A DNA stretch of 56,302 nucleotides from Desulforapulum sp034007745 (GCA_034007745.1 JAVEQI010000022.1:1-56302); one strand, 5' to 3'. Shown: positions 16,426 through 25,424, numbered from the stretch's first letter. Numbers and translations are program-made. The notes: generated from the sequence alone by a model not told the origin.

Positions 16426-18939
16426 ATGCTGATAAAAAATCTATTCAGATACTGGACATATCAACTGTTTGCTCCAGAAAAGGTCTTAAAAGAAAAATAT
16501 CAGGCCTTCAAGGTGTTACTGACCCATGACAAGGCCGCCCATGAACACCTGGCAGCCCTGGAGGATATTTATTACAACAATAGACGGTACGACTTTCAAG
16601 CAGTTGTAAAGACATACGAAAAATTTTCCGGGGCGGTTTCAGGCATGGTCGACGCTCTTTTAACCATGAACCCATCGAAAAACCGGGATTTGCAAGCCTA
16701 TTTTAAAAAGTTTGATTTTTATGTGAGATTCATACTTGCCCCCCAGGAGTTGGATCTTTCTTCTCCATTCACCGTGGCATTTGACCGTGCCGCTTCATTT
16801 GGTGCGGCCGTTGTGGGGAATAAGGCATTTAACCTGTCCCATCTGGCAAAAGTACTTCATCTGCCAACCCCGGATGGGTTTGTCATCACTACCCGTTCAT
16901 TTCATTATTTTCTCCAGTACAACGGCCTGCAAGCCCCCATCAATGAGAAACTTGCCATGGTGGATATCAGCGATGCCGGGTCTCTTGAAGAAACATCGGC
17001 TGAAATCGAAGCTTTGATTTTGAATGCTGCTCTGCCCTTTGAGATTGAACAGACCATTGCAGAAGCAATGGAAATTTTTCAGCAAAACCCGAGCAAAGAT
17101 ACCCCTGTGGCCCTCCGGAGCAGTGCCGCAAAAGAGGACGGCATTGTTACTTTTGCCGGACAATACCGCACATTGTTAAACGTTAAATCTGGCGATATCC
17201 TGGATAGCTATAAGAGGGTCATTGCCGGCAAGTATTCCCCAAGGGCACTTTATTACAGAATCAACCATGGCATATTGGACGATGAAACCCCCATGGCAGT
17301 TCTGGTCCTTGAAATGGTTGATGCCATGGCCGCAGGTGTCGTCTACACCCGGGATTTTGAAGCGCCGGATTCGGATAACCTGGTGATCCATTCGGTGCGG
17401 GGAGGGGGAGAAGCCCTTGTTGATGGGAAGGTGTCCCCGGATGTGTTCCGCATATCACGGGAAAATTCCGTCCTTGATGCTTATACAGCCAGGGGTGAGG
17501 CAGACATGGCTTCCCTTGATGAATCTTCGCTTCTCACCCTCGCCCATTGGGCCCTTTCCCTTGAAGCTCATTTTAAGTATCCCCAGGACATAGAATGGTG
17601 TCAGGATAGTGAAGGCCGTCTGTTTCTTCTTCAGTCAAGACCCCTGCACATGGGTTCCACCAAAATACAGGGGGACACAAATCAGGGCCAAAACCGAAAT
17701 AAGAACCAGAATACCGTTCTGTGCTCCGGAGGGGAAAAGGTCAGTTCTGGATTTGCCTCAGGCCCTGTTTACAAGCTGGATGAAACATTCGGGTTGGAGG
17801 ATATGCCCCGGGGGGCCGTACTGGTTGTCCGGAATGCCTCTCCCCGGTTTGTAACTGCCATTGATCGGATGGCCGCCGTGGTCGTGGCTTCAGGCAGCAG
17901 CGCCAGCCATTTTTCATCCGTTGCCAGGGAGTTTGGTGTGCCGGCCATTGTCAATGTTGAGCAGGGCTTTGAAAATCTCATCCATGGGCAGGGGGTCACT
18001 GTAGATGCGGATAATGGCATGGTGTATGAAGGGATCAGCCCGGAATTTTCAGCAGGGTCCCGGACGATCCCTTTGAGGCGTGAGATCCTTTTTAAGGAGA
18101 GTTCATTCATGGTGAAACTGGAACACGTGATTGGTTTTTCGGCAAAATTAAAACTCACCGATCCGGAATCAGACGATTTCGTTCCCCAAGGCTGTCGTTC
18201 CCTCCACGATATTGTCCGCTTTGCCCATGAAACAGCGATGAGGGAAATGTTTTTCATGGGTGACAGAAAGGGACGCCCCGCAAGGGGAGCAAAAAAACTC
18301 GTATCCTCCCTTCCCATGCTGTTTTATCTCCTGGATGTGGGAATGGGTATTAACGAGGATGCTGGAGAAGGCCAAACCCTCACGCCTGACGATATCGCAA
18401 GCCTTCCCATGAAGTGGGTTTTAGGGGGACTTTTAACTCCCGGGATACACTGGTCCGAGACCACTCATTTTGATTGGGAAACCCATGATCAAATTGTCCT
18501 GGCAGGGGGAATTGTCCGGGCGGATTCCCCCAGGTTCGGCAGCTATGCCGTTGTGTCAAAGGAGTATGCGAATATAAACTTTCGGTTTGGCTATCATTTT
18601 GTTATCCTAGACAGCCTGTGCACTGCCTTGCCAGAGGATAATTATATCCTGTTCAGATTTTCAGGCGGAGGGGCTGATCCCTGGGCAAGGATCCTCCGGG
18701 CCTCTTTTATCGGGGGCATCTTGACCCGATTGGGTTTTACAGTCATGGTTAAATCCGACCTTGTGGATGGGGAATTAAAATATGCAACCTTGCGGGAAAT
18801 GGAAAAAACCCTTGAAATGGTAGGCCGCCTTCTTGGGGCAACCAAGCTCATGGATATGTACATTAAAGAGGAGCAGGACATCGGGCTGTTAATTGATGAG
18901 TTCATGGAGGGTCGGTATGATTTCAGGACCCAGAAATAG
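16426..18939 (+). CDS. PEP/pyruvate-binding, phosphohistidine-domain protein
   Basis: 837 residues with a strong AAGGAGGAG site. Residues 1-115 are helical and unassigned. About 125-410 form a PPDK_N / PEP synthase ATP-grasp domain ('ALRSSAAKEDGIVTFAGQY', 'PQDIEWCQD', 'LFLLQSRPL'). About 440-540 form the swivelling phosphohistidine domain ('GSSASHFSSVAREFGVPAIV', with H495 as the expected phosphocarrier). The C-terminal about 290 residues do not show the PEP-binding TIM barrel of PEP synthase or PPDK, so phosphate may be passed from ATP to an unknown acceptor, as in rifampin phosphotransferase-like enzymes. The next gene, 14 nt downstream, is a phosphatase fusion, which suggests a phosphorylation cycle. 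Confidence 0.85.
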   Translation: MLIKNLFRYWTYQLFAPEKVLKEKYQAFKVLLTHDKAAHEHLAALEDIYYNNRRYDFQAVVKTYEKFSGAVSGMVDALLTMNPSKNRDLQAYFKKFDFYVRFILAPQELDLSSPFTVAFDRAASFGAAVVGNKAFNLSHLAKVLHLPTPDGFVITTRSFHYFLQYNGLQAPINEKLAMVDISDAGSLEETSAEIEALILNAALPFEIEQTIAEAMEIFQQNPSKDTPVALRSSAAKEDGIVTFAGQYRTLLNVKSGDILDSYKRVIAGKYSPRALYYRINHGILDDETPMAVLVLEMVDAMAAGVVYTRDFEAPDSDNLVIHSVRGGGEALVDGKVSPDVFRISRENSVLDAYTARGEADMASLDESSLLTLAHWALSLEAHFKYPQDIEWCQDSEGRLFLLQSRPLHMGSTKIQGDTNQGQNRNKNQNTVLCSGGEKVSSGFASGPVYKLDETFGLEDMPRGAVLVVRNASPRFVTAIDRMAAVVVASGSSASHFSSVAREFGVPAIVNVEQGFENLIHGQGVTVDADNGMVYEGISPEFSAGSRTIPLRREILFKESSFMVKLEHVIGFSAKLKLTDPESDDFVPQGCRSLHDIVRFAHETAMREMFFMGDRKGRPARGAKKLVSSLPMLFYLLDVGMGINEDAGEGQTLTPDDIASLPMKWVLGGLLTPGIHWSETTHFDWETHDQIVLAGGIVRADSPRFGSYAVVSKEYANINFRFGYHFVILDSLCTALPEDNYILFRFSGGGADPWARILRASFIGGILTRLGFTVMVKSDLVDGELKYATLREMEKTLEMVGRLLGATKLMDMYIKEEQDIGLLIDEFMEGRYDFRTQK

Positions 18940-18953
18940 GAGGAAAAGATAGG

Positions 18954-19934
18954 ATGCCGGAATACGAGTTAACATGGATCACAGACAGTATTGCCCTAGG
19001 ATCTGCTCCTACCTCCTATGGGGCTCTGGATTTTATCAAGGCCCAGAAAATCAATGCTATTGTGAACCTTTGCGCAGAGTTCAGCGATCTCCATGAGCTT
19101 GAGCAGAACTATGGGTTTGAAGTCTATCATCTGCCCATCTGGGATGAGGATATCCCAGCAATGGACGAGATGGAAAAGGCCCTGGCATGGCTGGATGAGG
19201 CCATTTATCTGGGGAAAAAAGTGCTTGTCCACTGCCGCCACGGCATCGGCCGTACCGGAACCTTTATTACCTCCTATATGATCCGCAGGGGGCTTAACCT
19301 TAAGTCGGCAAAAAAGAAATTAAAGTGCTCCCGGGCCAACCCCACCAACTATTGCCAGTGGAAGCTCTTGAAACAGTATGGCAAGCGATCAGGCACCCTT
19401 AAAATCAGGGAGGCATCCCTGGAGATGAAAAAACGGGTGGATTTAAGCCGTTTTTTTTCAGATTACAGGGCCCTGGTTGAAAAAATGACCAGTGACATGG
19501 AACAGCAAATCTTACCCAACCAGATTCCCTGCGGTAAAGGAGTGCATACCTGTTGTAAGACCCGTTTTGAGCTTTCATTTATCGAGGTCGTTTATTTTTA
19601 TTCGAAGACAAATCAGGAGTTTACTTCGGCCCAACGGGAAAGATTAATACAAAAGGCGGCGGCAGTATCGAAAAAAAAAGAGGGTCTGTGCCCGTTAAAT
19701 AACGGTGCCGGATGCGAAATTTATGATGATAGGCCGGTACGATGCCGGTTTTATGGATCTACTCGGGTGCCCTCCCCGGGGGACTTAAAGATTTTGACTG
19801 AACTTTCCCGCACCATCTTTCTGGCCCTATCCGGGCAATTTTTGCCCGACCAGGGATTTAACTTCTCCGTGGCTGATACCATTTCAGGTAAATTTGTTCA
19901 GAAATATTTCCAGCACAGCAAGGATACTTTCTAA
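18954..19934 (+). CDS. dual-specificity phosphatase fused to YkgJ-type cysteine cluster
   Basis: 326 residues with a strong AGGAGG site. Residues 1-150 are a tyrosine/dual-specificity phosphatase with the CX5R loop 'HCRHGIGRTG' (C94, R100) and a likely general-acid aspartate in 'PIWDEDIPAMD'. Residues about 185-300 hold a YkgJ/CxxCxxCC-type zinc or iron cluster: C193, C200, C201, C246, C254 and C264 ('CGKGVHTCC', 'CPLNNGAGCEIYDDRPVRC'). The fusion is unusual. With the PEP/pyruvate-binding protein 14 nt upstream it forms a two-gene unit ended by a terminator, suggesting opposing phosphorylation and dephosphorylation of a shared target. That link is inference. Confidence 0.85.
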   Translation: MPEYELTWITDSIALGSAPTSYGALDFIKAQKINAIVNLCAEFSDLHELEQNYGFEVYHLPIWDEDIPAMDEMEKALAWLDEAIYLGKKVLVHCRHGIGRTGTFITSYMIRRGLNLKSAKKKLKCSRANPTNYCQWKLLKQYGKRSGTLKIREASLEMKKRVDLSRFFSDYRALVEKMTSDMEQQILPNQIPCGKGVHTCCKTRFELSFIEVVYFYSKTNQEFTSAQRERLIQKAAAVSKKKEGLCPLNNGAGCEIYDDRPVRCRFYGSTRVPSPGDLKILTELSRTIFLALSGQFLPDQGFNFSVADTISGKFVQKYFQHSKDTF

Positions 19935-19990
19935 AGGTCAGAGGCTTTACAGGTTGAACAAAATATCCATCAAAAATCTTCCAGGCATAC

Positions 19991-20021
19991 GCTGTTGAGA
20001 GCTTTGTAAACAGCTTTTTTT
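19991..20021 (+). terminator. terminator after phosphatase gene
   Basis: GCTGTT and AACAGC (19991-19996 and 20009-20014) form a short stem followed immediately by TTTTTTTA. It lies 57 nt after the phosphatase stop, facing the convergent receiver gene. Confidence 0.6.
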
Positions 20022-20056
20022 ATGTTTTTCCCCCCATGGCTTATAGCTTATACTCC

Positions 20057-20419
20057 TTAGCCCTGCTCAAGCACCTGGGCTACCTTTTCTTCTATTTCGT
20101 CCTTGTCAATGGGTTTGACGCAATACTCAGAGGCTCCCAGTGTTATGCACTCCCGGGCTGTTTCAATTGTGGGATATCCCGTGAGCATTATCACTTTAAG
20201 ACTTGAGTTTCTTTTTTTCATCTCTTCTAAAACTTCAACCCCGTTCATCTTTTTTAATTTAATATCCAGGATGGCAAGATCTACATGGTGGGATTCCATA
20301 TATTTGATGGCATCTTCTTCGTCTGTGAAGGGGACAACGGTGTGTCCCTTTCGTTCAAGAATTCTTTTGATCAGCTCAACTGCATCAAGGACATCATCCA
20401 GCGCAAGAATTGTTGCCAT
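20057..20419 (-). CDS. single-domain response regulator (receiver)
   Basis: 120 residues, only a CheY-like receiver. The acidic pocket (D8, D9), phospho-acceptor D52 ('LAILDIKLKKMNG'), T80 and K102 ('YCVKPID') are all in place, so it should be phosphorylatable. There is no output domain. Its ATG overlaps the mscS-family stop as TGATG, with AAAGGAGGAG inside the upstream gene, so translation is probably coupled to the channel. A cognate histidine kinase is not seen in the window. Confidence 0.92.
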   Translation of the reverse strand: MATILALDDVLDAVELIKRILERKGHTVVPFTDEEDAIKYMESHHVDLAILDIKLKKMNGVEVLEEMKKRNSSLKVIMLTGYPTIETARECITLGASEYCVKPIDKDEIEEKVAQVLEQG

Positions 20420-21705
20420 CAGCTCTCCTCCTTTAACTTTCTTTCAGGTTCCTTAAGCCAGCGAATATCGTTCCCTGTGGGCGTTTCATGGGCTCTGATT
20501 CCAAATTGGGGCAAGATTGCAAAAAAATGATCAAAAATATCCGCCTGTATGTTTTCATACTCTACCCAGTTGGTTGTATTGGTAAAGGCATAGATCTCCA
20601 TGGGGAGACCATCAGGACCCGGTGCCAGCTGACGAACCATCAAAGTCATCTGCTGATGAATGCGGGGATGGCTTTTGAGGTAAGCCACCATGTAGGCCCG
20701 CAGGGTTCCAATGTTGGTCAGTCTTCTATTGTTTACAGGCGATGAAGAGTTCTTGGCAAGGTCGTCATTGTAGCTTTCCAGCTCTTTGGCTTTCTCTGCC
20801 AGATATGGGGAGAGTAAAGTTATCCTGTTAAGCTCTTCTATTTGATTTTCATCCAGAAAACCTACGCTGCTGATTTCCAGATAAAGGCTGCGTTTTATAC
20901 GGCGGCCCCCGGATTCAGACATTCCCCTCCAGTTCTTAAATGAGTCGGAGATGAGTGTATAGGCGGGGATGGTGGTGATGGTTTTATCCCAGTTGCGCAC
21001 CTTGACAGTTGTGAGGCTGATGTCGATTACGTCGCCGTCGGCGTTGAACTTCGGCATCTCCAGCCAGTCTCCCACGGCAAGCATATCGTTTGCAGAAAGT
21101 TGAATTCCCGCCACAAAACCAAGAATAGGGTCTTTGAACACAAGCATCATCACGGCCGAAACAGCACCCAGACCACTCAGCAGTATCAGGGGGGATTTGC
21201 CCATGAGCATAGCTAAGACCACCAGGCCTATGAGGAATGACGACACAAGTTTAATTCCCTGCACCAGTCCTCTAAAGGGGAAGTGCCTCATTTTTGGATT
21301 GCGTCGGGATATCTCAAGAAGAGCATCGAGCAGTGAAAAAACTGTTAGGGTACCAAATATCAGGATACATATGCGAGTTATGGTGTTAACTAACGTCAGA
21401 AGGTCAGGGTGGCCGCTCAGCCAGAGGCCCGCCTGAATTTCAATGATGATCCCCTGGAATGTAAAGGCAAGCCGATTAAAAAGTTTGTTCTCAAACAACG
21501 CCTTTTGCCAGATCATACGGGAAGCCGTAACCCGACTTCCTGCCCATTTGATCACCAGGCGGTGCAGAACAAAGTGGAGCACCAGGGAAAAAAATATGAT
21601 CCATATTAGAGCTATTGCGGTGAATATTAAGTCAGCATATTCTGGAATGTAGGTTTCGAGCCATTCCATTATAAATTTTTGAAAAAAATTTCTTGTCCTT
21701 TCCAT
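20419..21705 (-). CDS. MscS-family mechanosensitive channel (YbdG-like)
   Basis: 428 residues. Five hydrophobic segments (about 20-225) precede the MscS pore and beta domain signature 'LGFVAGIQLSANDMLAVGDW', followed by the cytoplasmic vestibule ('VRNWDKTITTIPAYTLISDS'). Length and the 'NWRGMSESGGRRIKRSL' block fit the YbdG/MscM subgroup rather than short MscS. Such channels open on hypo-osmotic shock to release solutes. The GAGG site just before the ATG at 21705 is close to the start; an internal ATG twelve codons in has none. It is coupled to the receiver gene by a TGATG overlap. Confidence 0.9.
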   Translation of the reverse strand: MERTRNFFQKFIMEWLETYIPEYADLIFTAIALIWIIFFSLVLHFVLHRLVIKWAGSRVTASRMIWQKALFENKLFNRLAFTFQGIIIEIQAGLWLSGHPDLLTLVNTITRICILIFGTLTVFSLLDALLEISRRNPKMRHFPFRGLVQGIKLVSSFLIGLVVLAMLMGKSPLILLSGLGAVSAVMMLVFKDPILGFVAGIQLSANDMLAVGDWLEMPKFNADGDVIDISLTTVKVRNWDKTITTIPAYTLISDSFKNWRGMSESGGRRIKRSLYLEISSVGFLDENQIEELNRITLLSPYLAEKAKELESYNDDLAKNSSSPVNNRRLTNIGTLRAYMVAYLKSHPRIHQQMTLMVRQLAPGPDGLPMEIYAFTNTTNWVEYENIQADIFDHFFAILPQFGIRAHETPTGNDIRWLKEPERKLKEES

Positions 21706-22190
21706 TTCCTCTCTCGTCTTTAATTCTGTTGCGGGTAAAATCTGTTCCCGCCAGTCTCTATTGTCTTAGTTTTTAAAAGAATAATCTTATCGTCATGGCA
21801 ATTATTGTCAAGGTAAATACCATATCAAATTCCATCATCCCAGCCGTTTCTTAATGTTGATTGCATCAAAGGAGCAACGGGGTTTTGTAAAAATATCGAC
21901 AATAGAGCTCTTTGATTTTCCAGATTGGGCGTCTCTACTGCAGCCCAGGATATGAAATCCAAAGTAGAATTGCTGGAGGTTGTCAAAATGGGTTGACAAG
22001 ATGGTATATCGTGAACCATTAATTGCTTAATGATAGAGAACAGACCTGGGGTGAGTCGTGAACAACTAGAGGCGTCGGGGATAGGGCAGGGTGTCATTAA
22101 TTGAAAACCAGATGATGGGCCTGGTGGGAGGCTGTGTCTCACTCCTGTGTGATCTGTGCCATATTTGTACAATTGTTAATTTCCAAGTCC
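21706..22190. other. intergenic stretch without a supported gene
   Basis: No complete gene. The minus strand has an open run of about 115 codons (21825-22172) with some protein-like patches, for example 'FISWAAVETPNLENQRALL', but no ribosome binding site and no recognised family. It adjoins the decay zone and may be more degraded coding sequence. Confidence 0.3.
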
Positions 22191-22799
22191 TTAACCTGCA
22201 AAGATGAAATAACCCACCACAATCAGGAGGATCACCAGGATTTCCAGGAAGGTGAACCTAATGAGCATCAGGCATATTTTTTGCTGGGAAGGGTTCATGG
22301 TGAGGACCATCCGGTTCATCACGGGGTGCCAGAACAGGGTGGACAGTGTGGTTTTAAGGTAAAGCCTCAGATATTCCCGGATTGCCCTGATTCACAGCAG
22401 AATGGGGTTTTCCGGATCCAGTTCCGTCGGGGACTGTACCCGGACATGGAGCCGTTTATCCTGTACTGTAAAGGTGATCCAGGTGTCAAATCCCTCAAGC
22501 AGGCTTATGTCCAGGAGCATGTTTCCCGGGCCGTCAAAACTCACCAGGCCTGTCAGGGTAAAATTTTCTTCGGTGGCATAATCCTTGAGCAGGGCCGTGA
22601 ACCCCTGGCCCCCCTGGTTTAGGTTCTGATTTGAGTCCTGGTTGAATTCCAGAATAAACCAGTTGGGGTGGAGGTGGAGAATCCGGTCCCCGGGAAAGAG
22701 GGGCGCGACACAAAAGCCTGGGGGCACCTCAAGCCCCATGTCCACCTCCCGGGATACGCCAGGCCCGCCGTTGATTATGGTATTATTATCAGGGGACAT
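22191..22799 (-). pseudogene. membrane-anchored protein with an internal TGA
   Basis: The frame from ATG 22799 reads 135 residues to a TGA at 22392-22394, then continues in the same frame for another 66 codons to a TAA at 22191-22193. The second part is coherent: a basic helix ('IREYLRLYLKTTLSTLFWHP'), 'NRMVLTMNPSQQKICLM' and a C-terminal transmembrane segment ('LEILVILLIVVGYFIF'). The two parts together look like one protein of about 203 residues, a soluble domain plus a membrane anchor. The TGA most simply derives from a TGG tryptophan codon. The family was not recognised. There is no ribosome binding site at 22799, and the divergent frame begins 11 nt away, so the 5' end is probably lost too. 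Confidence 0.55.
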
Positions 22800-22975
22800 G
22801 GCAGCAGCGGATGGAGGTCTTTGTTTTTGAGCTTTTATGTACTTGCTTTACCGCATGCTTGATTGCTCCTGTGACCTCCGCAGACAGGCTCAAAGTGTTG
22901 GCCTTGGCCTCGGATAAAATACTTTCCAGCTGTGTCATGCGGGCCCGGCCTACACGGTCGAACTTAGTTTTTTCG
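22800..22975 (-). other. possible minus-strand coding relic
   Basis: Read on the minus strand this stretch gives a protein-like sequence ('RARMTQLESILSEAKANTL', 'AEVTGAIKHAVKQVHKSS') in a frame different from the membrane-protein pseudogene that follows. No start or family is recognisable. It may belong to the N-terminal part of that gene, displaced by a frameshift. Confidence 0.25.
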
Positions 22976-24102
22976 ACACCGGATTCCTTTGAGGCTGGCC
23001 TTATTGATCTTTTCCGCAGTAACAGGGACATAATGACCTGGGAAGATACCACCCGGGTCAAAGATAGAGAATACCACATGGTTGCAAGGCTTGTAACTTT
23101 TATAGAATCCTGCATGCAGTGCCACGGCAGCCCCGGAGACGCCCCCAAGGAACTCATTGTTGCTTATGGCGGGGACAATGGTTTTGACTATGAGGTGGGC
23201 GAAGTTGGCGGGGTTGTTGTGGCAGGTTTTCCCGTGGATATGATTAAAATCCCGGCCAGGGAGTTGACCTACCAGTATCTGAGCCTGTCTATCCTGGGAG
23301 TTATTTTTTTTGCCGCCATGATAAGCCTGTTTTTTGACCGCCTTGTGATGAAAAATCTTCACAGACTGTCCGATGTGTTCAAACACAGGTTTTCTGGCGA
23401 AGATGAGCTGCCCATAATTGAACGTCTGGGGCAGAAGGATGAAATAGAAGGTCTGGTGGATGGATTGGAGGAGCTTGCAGTCTGTCTGGCCAATGCCAGA
23501 AATTAACTTCAGGGTCATGCCCAGAACCTGGAACGGTGGGTGGAGGACCGGACCCAGGCCCTGGATCTCAAAGCCAGAAGACATCTAGGGGACGCCAGGT
23601 TGTTTGTCACCCTGCTGTCTGATTTCGGCCATGTCAAAGGTGCGTTTACAGGGGCCGAGCGGAACCGGGATGGATTTTTCCTGGCCGCAGACAAGGGTAC
23701 TCTGATCCTGGATGAAATCGGGGATATTTCCCTGTCCACCCAGGCCAAGCTGCTGAAATTCCTCCAGGACAAGGAGGCCAAGCCCGTGGGCTCTTCCGTG
23801 TCTAAAGTCACGGATGTACGAATCCTGGCCCTGACCAACCAGAATCTGGAACAGCGGATCAGGGACGGCCGCTTCCGGGAGGACCTCTATTACCGGCTCA
23901 ACGTTCTTTTGGTAACAGTGCCGCCCCTGCGGGAACGGTCCGAAGATATCCCCGTGCTGGTGCGGACTTTTCTGGACAGGACCTGCCGTGAGATGCAGCT
24001 TAAACCCATGGAGATTCATCCGGCGGCCTTGAAAGGGCATCCATCCAGAAGATCGTCCGGCGCCTGGACATGGACATGGATGAATTCAGAGGGAAAGGTT
24101 AA
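22811..24102 (+). pseudogene. Tll0287-like (DUF3365) sensor collapsed onto a sigma-54 AAA+ domain
   Basis: From about 22977 the frame encodes a Tll0287/DUF3365-type periplasmic heme-sensor part with 'FIESCMQCHGSPGDAP' (CxxCH) and 'YEVGEVGGVVVAGFPVD', then a transmembrane segment and a HAMP-like linker. A TAA at 23504-23506 interrupts the linker; the same frame continues ('GHAQNLERWVEDRTQAL'). Near 23630 it jumps straight into the middle of a sigma-54 activator AAA+ domain ('HVKGAFTGAERNRDGFF', 'LILDEIGDIS', 'FREDLYYRLNVL'), without Walker A. Near 24040 the frame shifts again into a Fis-like tail ('IQKIVRRLDMDMDEFRG') ending at 24102. Residues encoded by 22811-22970 do not fit the family and may be antisense to another relic. 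A nonsense codon, a large deletion and a frameshift make this a clear pseudogene. Confidence 0.8.
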
Positions 24103-24917
24103 TATTTGTTCTTCCATAGGTTGTAAAAATGATGAACCGGGCCATGACCCTTGCCCGTCCTGTAGTCTGCACCGGCCCTTAGCGCCCCTGTTATGTATGC
24201 CTTTGCTTCGGCCACGGCCCGGTTAAGATCAAGGCCCCTTGCCAGGCCTGCTGCAATGGCCGAAGACAGGGTGCAGCCGGTGCCGTGGGAGTTTGAGGTG
24301 TTGATCCTGTCCGCGGGAAAGGTCTCCATGGTGCCCCGGGCTGTTTCGTATAGGAGGTCGTGGCTCGACTGTCCCTTAAGGTGCCCGCCCTTGATCAGAA
24401 CATTGGCCGGGCCCAGATCGGCCAGAGCCCTTGCTGCATCGGGCATCTGGTCTGGGGTTTCAACTCTGTGTCCGAGGAGGGCAGAGGCTTCGGGGAGGTT
24501 GGGGGTGATAAGCGCCGCCAGGGGAAAAAGTCGTTCCCGCAGTGCTGTGACGGCATCCTCAAGCAGGAGATTGTCCCCGCTTTTGGAGATCATTACAGGA
24601 TCCACTACCACATTGGTGCAGCGCCATTGTTCAAGCTTTGCAGCAACCACCTCGATCACCTCAGGTGAGTGGAGCATGCCGATTTTTACCGCATCACACC
24701 CGATATCTTCCATGACCGCATCTATCTGATCGCCGATGAACTTTGCCGGAACCGGAAAAATTCCTGTGACCACTCTTGTGTTCTGGGCCGTTAGGGCCGT
24801 AATGGCCGACATGCCGAAAACGCCCAGGGCGGCAAAGGTTTTCAAATCAGCCTGGATACCTGCACCGCCGCCGCTGTCTGACCCGGCAATTGTCAACGCA
24901 CAAAAGTAAGATTTCAC
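24099..24917 (-). CDS. thiD: bifunctional HMP kinase / HMP-phosphate kinase ThiD
   Basis: 272 residues from the GTG at 24917, chosen for AAGGAG seven bases upstream. Ribokinase-fold signatures are 'LTIAGSDSGGGAGIQADLK' at the N-terminus, 'VVVDPVMISKSGDNLL' in the middle and 'TSNSHGTGCTLSSAIAAGLA' with the catalytic-loop aspartate replaced within the usual GTGC anion-hole motif of this family. It phosphorylates hydroxymethylpyrimidine twice to give HMP-PP for thiamine synthesis. It follows the thiM remnant by 48 nt, so both lie under the TPP riboswitch. Its 3' end converges on the sensor pseudogene with a 4-nt overlap. Confidence 0.93.
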   Translation of the reverse strand: MKSYFCALTIAGSDSGGGAGIQADLKTFAALGVFGMSAITALTAQNTRVVTGIFPVPAKFIGDQIDAVMEDIGCDAVKIGMLHSPEVIEVVAAKLEQWRCTNVVVDPVMISKSGDNLLLEDAVTALRERLFPLAALITPNLPEASALLGHRVETPDQMPDAARALADLGPANVLIKGGHLKGQSSHDLLYETARGTMETFPADRINTSNSHGTGCTLSSAIAAGLARGLDLNRAVAEAKAYITGALRAGADYRTGKGHGPVHHFYNLWKNKY

Positions 24918-24965
24918 TGTTTTTTCTCCTTTATGGCTCTCTTGTATTCCTCGCATAGCTGTCTC

Positions 24966-25241
24966 CTATGTCCACAGATAATGTTCGATCTCCTGTGCAG
25001 AGATCCTGTAAAGGGCGTCGATGAACCCAACCTGGAAGCTGCCCGGTCCTTTGGCGGTTTCCCCAGACATCTCCCTTGCAATCCCCATGACTGGAGATGC
25101 ACCAAGGGCCAGCAGGGCGTTGGCCGTATTGTTCATGACTACGTAGTTGGTTATGTTGTGGATCAGGGGGGTCGTTTGACGAATAGCCAGGAGGTCTTTG
25201 CAGATATCTTCAGGGTCTGTCTTTACAGGATTCAACGGCAT
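24966..25241 (-). pseudogene. thiM: internally deleted hydroxyethylthiazole kinase ThiM
   Basis: Intact ThiM is about 265 residues; this frame has 91. Residues 1-57 are the ThiM N-terminus ('TPLIHNITNYVVMNNTANAL', 'LALGASPVMGIARE'). Residues about 58-91 are its C-terminus ('GETAKGPGSFQVGFIDALY'). The whole middle, with the ATP site and catalytic residues, is missing, but the frame is kept. The join falls at 'GIARE', similar to a 'GIAGE' sequence normal for the C-terminal part, suggesting deletion across a short repeat. Start and ribosome binding site (GAGGAG) are intact. It is presumably still translated but inactive as a kinase. Confidence 0.85.
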
Positions 25242-25329
25242 TTTGTTCTCCTCAATTGAAATGGGCAGTCATGGGAATGGTCTTTTTGACTTCGGATTAG
25301 AGCATGGGCCGCTGGTGGGGAGGAGGTGG

Positions 25330-25424
25330 GTGCTTTCCTTCGCCGGTATGAGCCGGATCAGGTTCCAGGGGTCGAAACACGGGTTACTTTTGTTTCCTCT
25401 CAGCCGAAAACCTTCGACTCCCCC
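25330..25424 (-). promoter_or_regulatory. TPP (thi-box) riboswitch
   Basis: The minus strand carries the conserved TPP aptamer pieces in order: GGGGGAGTC, GGCTGAGAGG, ACCCGTG..., GAACCTGATCCGG and ATACCGGCGAAGGAAAGC. These are the P2/P3 and P4/P5 arms that bind the pyrimidine and pyrophosphate of TPP. It lies about 90 nt before the thiM remnant and should repress thiM-thiD when TPP is plentiful. Confidence 0.92.

Noticed and set aside
22392..22394. Selenocysteine codon
   Set aside because: No insertion-element hairpin was recognised downstream and the gene sits in a decay zone; kept only as a low-weight alternative.
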